Assembly: GCF_047495875.1 (NCBI RefSeq)
Contig: NC_092464.1
Coordinates: 5,304,737-5,368,736 of the forward strand
Origin: Pithys albifrons albifrons
Taxonomy: Eukaryota > Chordata > Aves > Passeriformes > Thamnophilidae
Direction of reading: 5' to 3'
Length of the DNA: 64,000 nt
The position numbers were made by a program, and so were the translations under genes. Below, piece by piece: positions 12,715-23,473 of the stretch; the first letter of the stretch is position 1, and each line of letters starts with the position of its first letter. The notes below the pieces were generated by a model. It had not been told where the DNA came from and made no database searches. It saw only the letters and a program-made list of their open reading frames with translations.

Positions 12715-15710
12715 TTCCAGGTCAAAATTAACACTGTAATGGATTGCATGCTAAAGGGTAGCACTTTAAGTCATACTTTGATTGTTAATCTGTCCCAGAT
12801 AGTGTCCTGTGGTCTTGGAGGGGGGAAAAGTGCTGCTCCTTGAACTTAACAAATGTAAAACCAGTACTTGGCTACCTAAACAAAGAAGTCTCCATGACAT
12901 TCTGAGTGCTGCAGAATGTCCCAGCTGGCCACCTGCTTCTGCTCCAGAAGTTCCTACAGATCCTGCACCAACATCTGCCAGACTCTGCCAAATATCTTAT
13001 GTGTCCTTGAGCATCTTGTGTGATATGGAGGCAACTGTAGACAATGCTGTTCTAAGAGCAAAACCTTCCCTTGGGAGACTTTTCCTTGCTCAGAACCCTA
13101 AGGAAATTCCTGTGTCAGAAATGTTAAAAGATCATGTAAGTAGCTCCTAGAATAGCCTGCCTGGAGATGTGCTGTGATGCAAACACAAGTAATCAGCTTA
13201 ATAGAAGGAGTTTTAGGTGTGGGTTAGAGCACAGCACAAAGGGGAGAAAACCAGTCACTCTGGGACTGCCACACTAGTGCCATTCCTTGTCCCAGTGCCT
13301 TTGGGAAAGGCCATTTAGATGGCAACAAATTAAGGTAAATGGAAACAACATATCCCTTGTTTCATGATTTCCTGGGCACAGCAAAAGGGCCCAGTGAATC
13401 TGTCCCGCCAGCCTGGGCAGGAAAGCGGATGTTGATTTTGTAGACAGGTACCAGTTCCTCTGGCTCGTGAACGGAGCTCCCTCCTCTCTGTCTTTGATCC
13501 ACTGCAGGGCTCCCAGGGAAAAGCATGTGCAAGCCTGGTGGTTTGGCTGATCCAGCCTTATCTTTTCCTACCAGGAAAAATGAAATAATACACTGGGAAA
13601 GGGAGGTGATAACACAGCTGTACACTTTGCTGATGACAGACTCTGCATGGCCTCAGGATATCACCACCTCTTGCACTCTCCCTTCCCAGTGGGATGGGTT
13701 TTCTCTCATCCTGAGTTATCTTGACTCCGACAGACACCATTTCCAGGGAGATTCTCCACAATCTGCAGGAGCTAGGACACAGTTTGGAGCTAACTTGGGC
13801 AGCAAGAATCAAAAATGAGACCAGGTCACCTTTAGGAAATCCAAATCACCTCCTTTTCATTTCCATCACCAGGGCCAGGCTGCAATAGCCACAAGCCCTC
13901 TCCTTGTCCTCCCCTTGCACTCCAACTCTTTGCAGCTGAGGACATTGTGTTGCCTGTGATAAATTTGCTTATGTCCCATCCTACCCTTGCAGGGGCTTTT
14001 TCAGCATTTCATATTCATCTTGTTCCCAGGTGAACAGTCTCCTTGAGATGACCTGTTGGAACTAGAACAAGATGTTCTTGTTCAGCTCTGCAGCCCTAAC
14101 TCAGCTGGCCTTCTGGATCATTTGTCTGTGCCCAAGGTACTGAGGATAAAGGGATAAAAATCCATTTAAACCCATTCCATTCATCACCCTGAAACAACAT
14201 AGCCAGGAAAGATATTGTTTGGAGCTTGGCCTAAATTAGCAGTTCTCAGGGAGGTGAAAATAAATCAAGATAGTATTTAAAAAGCACTTCTCCTGAAGTT
14301 CATCTTGGGGGTGTTTGGATTCCTTTTTCTTCTGAATTAGGTGGCAATTTCTCATTGCTCTGTACCATACAGGAGGCAGATGGTGTGTCTTTTCCATTTT
14401 CTCCTTTGAATATTCAGACTTTGATTCTTCCTTTGCTAGTTGAGGGCCTTGGCTCAGCACATCCTCACATTGAAGACCTGTGGAGCACAGACAGACTGAA
14501 ACAAAGATTTGCATTTTCCCCTTTAACTATTTCACCCACCCAACACACAAACCAAGAGAGAAGAGGAGTGTCTGCAAACACATTTTGTCTGAAAAGTTGC
14601 TGACAGGATGCTGAGAAAAAACTTACCAGATAAAGGTAAGAAAAAAGGAGTTCAATTTCTTGTGCACAAGATTGCAAGACAAGGAGGGGATGGATGGTAA
14701 AGCACTGAGGCACTGGGACAGCACAAGACAGGCCCAAGCCATGACTTTCTGGCAGACACATCTTGGTTGAATGAGCCCAGACAGGTAAATCACAAGGGGG
14801 TATAAAGGAGGTAGTAGGGTGATCTCAGACAAGAGCTCCCAAGGGTGGGGAGAAAAGCAGAAGGAACAGACCTAAAGTTTCTCCTCTTCCAAGATTTTTT
14901 TTTGCATTTATAGAAATCCTGGCTGCTGAGCTTCCAAAAGAACTGAAACCCAGAAGGGGAGAGAGAACCATATTTCCTGCTGAAAAGTGTCAATCAGTGA
15001 GTTTATTCCCAGCAGCATAAATTGGCTGTTGTCAAGTTCTGCCATGCCATGCCAGATTGCTTCCAGGACAGAAAAGGCTCACACAGACCTAGTCCATGTA
15101 TGTATATGTATATTTATTTATTTATCTTCATATATGCAAACCTGGAATCTGCAGTGTAGGTCTGGGATACAGACATCTCGGTGATGCCCCTGAAGGGCAG
15201 GTGAACATTATTAAACATCAGTTCAATCTTTTTGTTACTCCAAAGTCATTAAGATCTTAGGAGAGGAAGGCTGTGGTCCATCACCAAGTAGATGATGTGC
15301 CAAGAAATAGATTTTTATGAAAACTAGCACTGAGTAGAGCCTTTATGACCACAGGGAAAAATATTCTGGAGTGTGAAAATGTTAACCTGATTTGTTAATG
15401 TGGGGAACAAAGACATATCCATAAGCAGAGACCATGGGGTTTGAATCTAACCAGAGGCTGCTTTCCTTGTTAGCTTTCATAGATTCCTTACAAATAATTG
15501 GTAGAATCCCAGCCAGTCATGGAGCACAGAATGAAACCCACCAATTCTAACAGAACATGTAACTGGGTAAACTGTTTTGGGCTACAGGCATAGCTTTTGA
15601 CAAAGGAAGGTCAGATTCGGTAATCCATAACCCTCTCTGACCCAGGAACATGTCAGTGGAATAGGAGCCCCTTGCTCTGCTCTCAGTCACACCTGCACTG
15701 CACCCTCCAG

Positions 15711-15804
15711 CTGGATCTCTGCATGAAGGGATATCGTGGAGCATCTCTGAATCTGTGTGGAGGGGTAGCGTGGAGGATCTCTGGATCTCTGCATGGAGGG
15801 ACAG
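15711..15804 (+). repeat. Three-copy ~35-bp tandem repeat
   Basis: Copies at 15,711-15,746, 15,747-15,780 and a partial one at 15,781-15,804. Each begins CTG(G/A)ATCT and carries a (g)gaggg(a/g) core followed by cgtggag. The second copy is the most diverged. Confidence 0.75.
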
Positions 15805-16772
15805 CCCATTTCCAGTTTAATTAGAGAGTGATGTATCTCCCCACACACTGTTGGAAATGAATGACTGGCCCCTTTGTGAATGCATTTTCCACTTGCTTCT
15901 CCTCCTTGTTGGGTGTGTCTGGTTTGCAAATCCCTTGTGGCCCGAGTGAAATTCCAGTGTCAGTATTTCAGGAGTACAGCAATACTCACTGACATGTTTT
16001 ACTGAGGGATGGACTTGTAGGTACAGGAGAGAAGTGCAGGAAACAAAGAAATTATTAAAGCCAGGAAGTGTAAACTGGAAGCAAGTGAAATGGTTGACTC
16101 ACTTCAGGAGAGAGTCACAAAATAACCCCCCACAAGATCATAAGAGAGAAAATAATGAGGAATATCCAGGGGGAACTGCCAGTCACAGGTTATTTCAAAC
16201 TGTCTTCAAGAGAATTGGAGATGATCACAGAACAGCCAGAAAGGTGAGAGCTGTAAGAGATGGACAGTTTTTGAACTAACCAGGACATTTGAAGAAAAAA
16301 CCAACTTTGGCAGGAGAGGGAAGCAGTGCAGTGGGAGAAGTCAGCTTTCAGAAACTGAGCTCTTTGACATTTTTGACCTGAAACTGAAAGGTTATTTCTC
16401 CATTTTCCACGTTTGCAAATTCAACTAGAGTTTTTAAGTCATTCTGTGGATGTTGGTTTTAACTCTTCTTCAAGAGACATCTGGTAATGTGCAAAGCAGA
16501 CCCACATTCCAGTCATACCTGTTTGGCTGCATCTGCAATAATTACAGGATAATAGACAGTTTTGCCAGTGTAGTGGATGAAAACACTTTACCTAATGCAC
16601 TGGTAAGAGAATATCCCTAGATAGAAATATTTATACCTGCTCAGTTACCTGATCAAAACAAAGATTTAATACAATGTTTGTTTTTAAAGGCTTTCCTGAA
16701 AACATGGAAACCTTCACAGGACCACTGGAGGGCAGCAATGTCAAAGTGAATCATCCATCAGTCTACTTTCAG

Positions 16773-16822
16773 GAAAAACAAAAACAAAAAATAAAAATAA
16801 AAATAAAAAAAAAACCAAACAA
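16773..16822 (+). repeat. A-rich low-complexity run
   Basis: AAAAC and AAAAT pentamers merge into a pure A run and then CAAAC units. It could be the remnant tail of a retroposed sequence, but no recognisable body precedes it. Confidence 0.7.
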
Positions 16823-17105
16823 ACACCAACCCTTCGCAAAAACTAGAATTAGAAATAATTTTCTGCTGCCAAGATACAAGTATGTATAACACTGAAATTC
16901 CAGAGCAAAAGACAGTGCTGCAGTATCAGTTCTCTTGCTTTCCTGCATCTCAAGAGTGCCACCTGAATTCTGCAGGACTCATCCTCTTGTCAGAAAATGC
17001 TAAAAATATCCAAAAATATTTGGAGTCTTGATGCCTTCTGAACCTATGGATTTATGGTTTTTCCCAAAATCAATATATAACCCAGAACGATTTTGTATGT
17101 ATGTG

Positions 17106-17165
<60 letters not shown>
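17106..17165 (+). repeat. (TCTA)15 tetranucleotide microsatellite
   Basis: Sixty bases of uninterrupted TCTA. Perfect tetranucleotide arrays of this length are usually length-polymorphic. Confidence 0.97.
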
Positions 17166-18567
17166 ATTTGATTTATATTTGAGATACATATAGGTACATA
17201 TTTCCAAATTAATCCACACTGTTGCATTAATATGGTAGAGGAAACACATTCAGCAGAATTTTTACCTTTTATTTATATTCTTAAGAGTGTCCTGAGTTTC
17301 ATCATTTCAAAGAAACCTTTCAAACATCAGGTGAGTGGAACCACTTTAGTGAGTCTTCCCTCTTTAAGGAAGTCCACTGACATTAGTGAAGATTTTGGGG
17401 TTGCCACAAAGATAAATGTATTAATTTCTCAGCAAGCTGTTTTGATTTAGTGGAAAAATAGCATTATTAGTCTACTATTTAAACATTTAAGGAATACATG
17501 TTGATAATAATTTAAGATTATAGTTAGTCAAACAGAGTTGTCCATTGATTATAAATCTATAAAGCCATATACTGGCTGACTTATAGGTCCAGGATATAAT
17601 ATCCTTCTATATTTTTGACAAAAGAGAAGCAAGGTAAATAAAACTGGTATGAAGCCTGATATTTTTGTAAAAAATGTGAGACACAGTCCTACTCTGCAAG
17701 ATATGTACACATTGCCTCTTACTCAGTAATTGAGCTCCCTGTTTGTATTCAAATCACATCTGGCTATTTTAGATACAAAAATGTTCTGTTACTGTCAGTT
17801 TTCTATATGTAGGATAAAGTTTCTGTTTGGATTGTATTTTCCCATTTCCTACACTCATATATCTCTCTTCAGCCTTTGGAACTTAAATATCTTATAATGG
17901 TGATAAAAAACATGATATATGTGCAAATTGTTCTTAATGTTCATCATATTTATATGGAAATGTGAGTATATATATATATGAATTAAATAGCTTTGCAAAA
18001 GGAACAGTGGTATTTATTTTTTAAGTTTATCTGAGTGATGGCATAAAATGGAAATCTAAGGAAAAATATACTACTGTCATATGGGAAATAATTGTGTATT
18101 GTTCTGGATGAGTGTTTAAGCCCTTCCTTCTGATCCTGCAGTTGGCTACTGGGCAGATGGATCTCACCTTCACTTCCAGATTTCATGGACTGCAGTTTGA
18201 AAAAGAAAATCCAACTTCTAAACTGAGATGATGTGCTTGGCAAGTTACTGAAAGACAGTAAAAATGAAAGCACAGCAAGTTTTTTCCACGATCAGTTTCA
18301 TGTACATCCATATAGTGTTATAAACAAAAACATCTGCTTTACTGTCACCATTTTAAAGGCTGGAAAAGAACTGGTTTTTAAAGTGCTGGATTTTATTAAC
18401 ATTCCAGTTAGCAAACAGATGTTATAATCAACTGTAATAGCACATCGTGAGAACAGCTGGAATTCCGATATGGAAATGTGTTAAAATGTGGATGCTCCAG
18501 CCTAATTTTAAAGGCCAGGACACACCTACAAGCCTGCACAGAAACAAAGCTGTTTAGGAGCACAAGA
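17166..18567. other. AT-rich non-coding stretch
   Basis: Very AT-rich with a short TA run near 17,970. No exon is recognised on either strand. Confidence 0.5.
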
Positions 18568-18940
18568 TGAGGGGCAGCTGAGAGTGTTTAGCTTGGAGAA
18601 AAGCAGAGTCAGATGGGACTTTCTTGCTCTCTACAACCACCTGAAAGGAGGTTGTAGCCAGCTGGGCTCTCGGAGACAAGTAATAATACAAGAGAAATGG
18701 CTTCAAGTTACACCAAGAGAGGTTTAGATTGGATATTAGGAAAAATGTCTCAGCTGAAGGAGTTGTCAAGCATTGGCACAGCCTGCCCAGGGCAGTAGTG
18801 GAGTCACCATTCCTGGAAGTGTTCAAAAGTTGTGTGGATGTGGCACCTGGGGACATGGTTTAGTGATGAAGGTGGCACTGCTGGGTTAATGGTTGGACTT
18901 GATGATCCTGTAGATCTTTTCCACCCATAGTGATTCTGTG
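18568..18940 (+). repeat. CR1 LINE fragment
   Basis: Contains the ordered CR1 blocks 'gtgtttagcttggagaa', 'ttcaagttacaccaagag', 'tagattggatattaggaa', 'cctggaagtgttcaaaag' and 'gttggacttgatgatcctg', ending at 'gtgattctgtg'. It ends about 510 bp before the purine satellite. Confidence 0.9.
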
Positions 18941-19450
18941 AAAACTCTGAACATTTTCTATTGGAAAACACAGGTACCTTGTCCTACCTGTGTCAGAGGT
19001 TTGGATTTCTCTGCTTTAGCCTTTGGAAGAGGATATTGCAGATTTGCCAAGCTTTCTCTTGGGCAAAATTCCCTTTTTTTTTTTTTTTAAGGAAACTAAA
19101 GCCCCACAATGCCTCTGGGTCTAATCTGGAATCTTATTCTAGACCCAGACTTTGGGGAGCTCTAGACCTCATGACACCCTGTAGTCTCAAGCCCATGTGC
19201 CTACAAACATCAGTTGAACTTCAGTCACCCCCACAGCTCTGTGAGGTTTGCAACCCCAGCCTTTGGCTTATTTAATGGTGAAACAACACCTATTGGCTAA
19301 TTATCATTATTTTTGTGATTTTTTTTCCTCCATAAGGGATGTAACATTGCTCACCTCCACTTCCAGTCCCTGCAAACCCTGATGGAGCCCAATGACCTTG
19401 GATAATGATGGATAAGCTGCAGGAGTTGCAGTCTGGTTGCTGTCATCTAG

Positions 19451-22400
19451 GAGGAGAGGAGAGGAAAGGAAGGGAGGGAGGGAGGGAGGGAGGGAGGGAA
19501 GGAAGGAGAGAGGGAGGGAAAGAAAGAGGGAAGAAGGGAAGGAAAGAAGGAAGGAAAGGAAGGAGGGAGGGAAGGGAAGGAGAAAGGGAAGGAAGGAGGG
19601 AGGGGGGAGGGAAGGAAGGAAGGAGAGGAAAGAGGGAAGAAGGGAAGGAAGGAGAGAGGGAGGGAGGGAAGAAGGAAAGAGGGAAGAAGGGAAGGAAGGA
19701 GAGAGGGAGGGAAGAAGGAAAGAGGGAAGAAGGGAAGGAAGGAGAGAGGGAGGGAAGAAGGAAAGAGGGAAGAAGGGAAGGAAGGAGAGAGGGAGGGAGG
19801 GAAGAAGGAAAGAGGGAAGAAGGGAAGGAAGGAGAGAGGGAGGGAGGGAAGAAGGAAAGAGGGAAGAAGGGAAGGAAGGAGAGAGGGAGGGAGGGAAGAA
19901 GGAAAGAGGGAAGAAGGGAAGGAAGGAGAGAGGGAGGGAGGGAAGAAGGAAAGAGGGAAGAAGGGAAGGAAGGAGAGAGGGAGGGAGGGAAGAAGGAAAG
20001 AGGGAAGAAGGGAAGGAAGGAGAGAGGGAGGGAGGGAAGAAGGAAAGAGGGAAGAAGGGAAGGAAGGAGAGAGGGAGGGAAGAAGGAAAGAGGGAAGAAG
20101 GGAAGGAAGGAGAGAGGGAGGGAAGAAGGAAAGAGGGAAGAAGGGAAGGAAGGAGAGAGGGAGGGAAGAAGGAAAGAGGGAAGAAGGGAAGGAAGGAGAG
20201 AGGGAGGGAAGAAGGAAAGAGGGAAGGGAAGGAAGGAGAGAGGGAGGGAGGGAAGAAGGAAAGAGGGAAGAAGGGAAGGAAGGAGAGAGGGAGGGAGGGA
20301 AGAAGGAAAGAGGGAAGAAGGGAAGGAAGGAGAGAGGGAGGGAGGGAAGAAGGAAAGAGGGAAGAAGGGAAGGAAGGAGAGAGGGAGGGAGGGAAGAAGG
20401 AAAGAGGGAAGAAGGGAAGGAAGGAGAGAGGGAGGGAGGGAAGAAGGAAAGAGGGAAGAAGGGAAGGAAGGAGAGAGGGAGGGAAGAAGGAAAGAGGGAA
20501 GAAGGGAAGGAAGGAGAGAGGGAGGGAAGAAGGAAAGAGGGAAGAAGGGAAGGAAGGAGAGAGGGAGGGAGGGAAGAAGGAAAGAGGGAAGAAGGGAAGG
20601 AAGGAGAGAGGGAGGGAGGGAAGAAGGAAAGAGGGAAGAAGGGAAGGAAGGAGAGAGGGAGGGAAGAAGGAAAGAGGGAAGAAGGGAAGGAAGGAGAGAG
20701 GGAGGGAGGGAAGAAGGAAAGAGGGAAGAAGGGAAGGAAGGAGAGAGGGAGGGAAGAAGGAAAGAGGGAAGAAGGGAAGGAAGGAGAGAGGGAGGGAGGG
20801 AAGAAGGAAAGAGGGAAGAAGGGAAGGAAGGAGAGAGGGAGGGAAGAAGGAAAGAGGGAAGAAGGGAAGGAAGGAGAGAGGGAGGGAAGAAGGAAAGAGG
20901 GAAGAAGGGAAGGAAGGAGAGAGGGAGGGAAGAAGGAAAGAGGGAAGGGAAGGAAGGAGAGAGGGAGGGAAGAAGGAAAGAGGGAAGGGAAGGAAGGAGA
21001 GAGGGAGGGAATAAGGAAAGAGGGAAGGGAAGGAAGGAGAGAGGGAGGGAAGAAGGAAGGAGAGAGGGAGGGAAGAAGGAAGGAGGGAAGGGAAGGAAGG
21101 AGAGAGGGAGGGAAGAAGGAAGGAGGGAGAGAGGGAAGGAAGGAAGGAGAGAGGGAGGGAAGAAGGAAAGAGGGAAGGGAAGGAAGGAGAGAGGGAGGGA
21201 AGAAGGAAGGAGGGAGAGAGGGAAGGAAAGAGGGAGGAAAGAGGGAAGGAAAGGAAGGAGGGAGGGAGGCAAGAAAGGAAGGAAAGAAGGAGGGAAGGAA
21301 AGAAGGAGGGAAGGAAAGAAGGAGGGAAGGAAAGAGGGAAGAAGGGAAGGAAGGAGAGAGGGAGGGAAGAAGGAAAGAGGGAAGAAGGGAAGGAAGGAGA
21401 GAGGGAGGGAGGGAAGAAGGAAAGAGGGAAGAAGGGAAGGAAGGAGAGAGGGAGGGAAGAAGGAAAGAGGGAAGAAGGGAAGGAAGGAGAGAGGGAGGGA
21501 AGAAGGAAAGAGGGAAGAAGGGAAGGAAGGAGAGAGGGAGGGAAGAAGGAAAGAGGGAAGGGAAGGAAGGAGAGAGGGAGGGAAGAAGGAAAGAGGGAAG
21601 GGAAGGAAGGAGAGAGGGAGGGAAGAAGGAAAGAGGGAAGGGAAGGAAGGAGAGAGGGAGGGAAGAAGGAAGGAGAGAGGGAGGGAAGAAGGAAGGAGGG
21701 AAGGGAAGGAAGGAGAGAGGGAGGGAAGAAGGAAGGAGGGAGAGAGGGAAGGAAGGAAGGAGAGAGGGAGGGAAGAAGGAAAGAGGGAAGGGAAGGAAGG
21801 AGAGAGGGAGGGAAGAAGGAAGGAGGGAGAGAGGGAAGGAAAGAGGGAGGAAAGAGGGAAGGAAAGGAAGGAGGGAGGGAGGCAAGAAAGGAAGGAAAGA
21901 AGGAGGGAAGGAAAGAAGGAGGGAAGGAAAGAAGGAGGGAAGGAAAGAGGGAAGGAAAGGAAGGAGGGAGGGAGGGAAGGAAAGAGGGAAGGAAAGGAAG
22001 GAGGGAGAGAGGGAAGGAAAGAAGGAAGGAAAGGAAAGAGGGAAGAAAGGAAGGAGGGAGGGAGGGAAGGAAAGAAGGAGGGAAGGAAAGAGGGAAGGAA
22101 AGGAAGGAGGAAGGAAAGGAAGGAGGGAGGAAAGGAAAGAGGGAAGAAGGGAAGGAGGGAGGAAAGGAAAGAGGGAAGAAGGGAAGGAGGGAGGGAGGGA
22201 GGGAAGGAAAGAGGGAAGAAGGGAAGGAGGGAGGGAAGGAAAGAGGGAAGAAGGGAAGGAAAGAGGGAGGGAGGGAGGGAGGGAGGGAGGGAGGGAGGGA
22301 GGGAGGGAGGGAGGGAGGGAGGGAGGGAGGGAGGGAGGGAGGGAGGGAGGGAAGGAAAGAGGGAAGGAAAGAGGGAAGAAGGGAAGGAGGGAGGGAGGGA

Positions 22401-22544
22401 GGGAAGGAAAGAAGGAAGAAGGGAAGGAAGGAGGGGGGAAGGAAAGAAGGAAGAAGGAAAGTAAGGAGAGAGGGAAGGAAGAAAAGGAGGGAGAGAAGAA
22501 AGGAAGAAAAGGAGGAGGGGAAGGAGAGGAGAGAGGGAGGGAAG
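19451..22544 (+). repeat. 3.1-kb polypurine (G/A) satellite
   Basis: About 3,094 bases are almost exclusively G and A on this strand; I could find only four pyrimidines (T at 21,012 and 22,462, C at 21,270 and 21,883). The repeating unit is a minisatellite of about 41 bp. Variants of about 45 bp carry one extra GGGA and variants of about 38 bp lack one AAG. The left and right ends dissolve into simple GGGA/GGAA repeats. Thousand-codon open frames on both strands (Arg-Glu-Gly-Lys or Ser-Pro-Leu-Phe) follow only from the composition and are not genes. Such a tract can form triplex (H-DNA) structures. The array is a likely site of assembly collapse or expansion. Confidence 0.97.
22265..22352 (+). 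repeat. (GGGA)22 run inside the satellite
   Basis: Eighty-eight bases of uninterrupted GGGA. Every four repeats provide four G-triplets with single-base loops, which fits a G-quadruplex-forming sequence. It lies about 700 bp before the DLEC1 start codon. Confidence 0.95.
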
Positions 22545-22594
22545 TAGGTTGGTTTCCATAGAAAATACCACCTGTTTCAGCGGAGCCGGCGCCT

Positions 22595-22606
22595 GTTGTT
22601 AGCAAC
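22595..22606 (+). promoter_or_regulatory. X-box-like (RFX) motif, distal
   Basis: GTTGTTAGCAAC. The second half fits RGYAAC exactly; the first half departs from GTNRCC at the last two positions. It is a near-palindrome with no spacer, about 445 bp before the ATG. Confidence 0.4.
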
Positions 22607-23007
22607 CAGCATACACAGCCAGGGCGCCGCAGGCAGAGCGGGGAGATGGATGGGTTTGGGTCTGATGATGAACATTCCCATGTCCCAGCCCTGCTCCAGC
22701 GGCAGGGATGCGCCCGTGCTGCTCGTGTGGCAAAACAGATGAGGATTTGGCTTCTTCTCTCAGCCCCAGTTTACGACTTGCACAGCCCCACATAACACCC
22801 TCACAACCTCCCCCAAAGCCAAAATCCCCTTCACGGCTCCCAAGTCAACATTGTATTTCGTTTCTTACTAAATTCGCGAGGCTCCTCGTCCTTAAAAAGT
22901 TCACCATAAAGGTACCTGGCAGGGAAAGAAACGGCGTAAAGGAGCCGTGCGGGGCCGCGGAGGGGAAGCGAAGGGAAGGGAGTCGGGGCGGCCACCATTG
23001 CCCGGCG

Positions 23008-23020
23008 GTCACTCGGCAAC
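23008..23020 (+). promoter_or_regulatory. X-box-like (RFX) motif, proximal
   Basis: GTCACTCGGCAAC: half-site GTCACT (one mismatch to GTNRCC), one-base spacer, then GGCAAC, a perfect RGYAAC half-site. It ends 30 bp before the DLEC1 start codon. RFX factors drive cilia genes through this motif; occupancy here is inferred only. Confidence 0.45.
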
Positions 23021-23050
23021 GGCGGGAGGCTCGGGGGGGCCGGGCTGGAC

Positions 23051-23473
23051 ATGGCTGAGGGGAGCCCCGGCTGGGAGGACGTGGCTGAGGACAGCCCCGG
23101 ACCGCAGGACATGCCTGATGGCAGCCCTGGCTCGGAGGATATGGCTCAGGAGAGCCCCGGCTCGGAGGACATGGCTGAGGGCAGCCCCAGCCCCGGTTCT
23201 GGCTCGCAGGACGTGGCTGAGGGCATCCCTCGCTTGGAGGACATGGCTGAGGGCAGCCCCAGCCCCGGTTCTGGCTCGCAGGACGTGGCTGAGGGCATCC
23301 CTCGCTTGGAGGACATGGCTGAGAGCAGCCCCAGCCCCGGTTCTGGCTCGCAGGACATGGCTGAAAGCAGCCCTGGCTTGGAGAGCATAGCTGAGGGCAG
23401 CCCCAGCCCCGGCCTGCAGGATCCCAGTGCTGGGCTGGCCATGGTTGAGGAGACCCCCAAGCTCAGCTCGCAG
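23051..23473 (+). CDS. DLEC1: DLEC1 exon 1: N-terminal acidic decapeptide repeat
   Basis: Encodes residues 1-141. Units of 10-14 residues of the form (M/V)AEGSPGSED run from residue 1 to about 124. They include a 24-residue higher-order unit, one 14-mer with SPGSGSQD plus one decamer with IPRLED, starting at residues 41, 65 and 89 with a partial copy at 113. The donor is CTCGCAG|GTAACG, phase 0. The human N-terminus as I recall it has no such repeat, so this part is lineage-specific. Because 72 is divisible by 3, the other frames also stay open across the repeat; those frames are shadows. Confidence 0.85.

Larger units (their letters stand above)
12715..17105. other. Non-coding stretch, nothing recognised
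   Basis: No recognised exon. Two small low-complexity features inside it (a three-copy tandem repeat at 15.7 kb and an A-rich run at 16.8 kb) are listed separately. Confidence 0.5.

Noticed and set aside
19405..22605. Open frames of about 1,000 codons on both strands
   Set aside because: They arise because a G/A-only strand can form stop codons only in limited ways. The proteins are pure low-complexity repeats in every frame and coincide exactly with the satellite.
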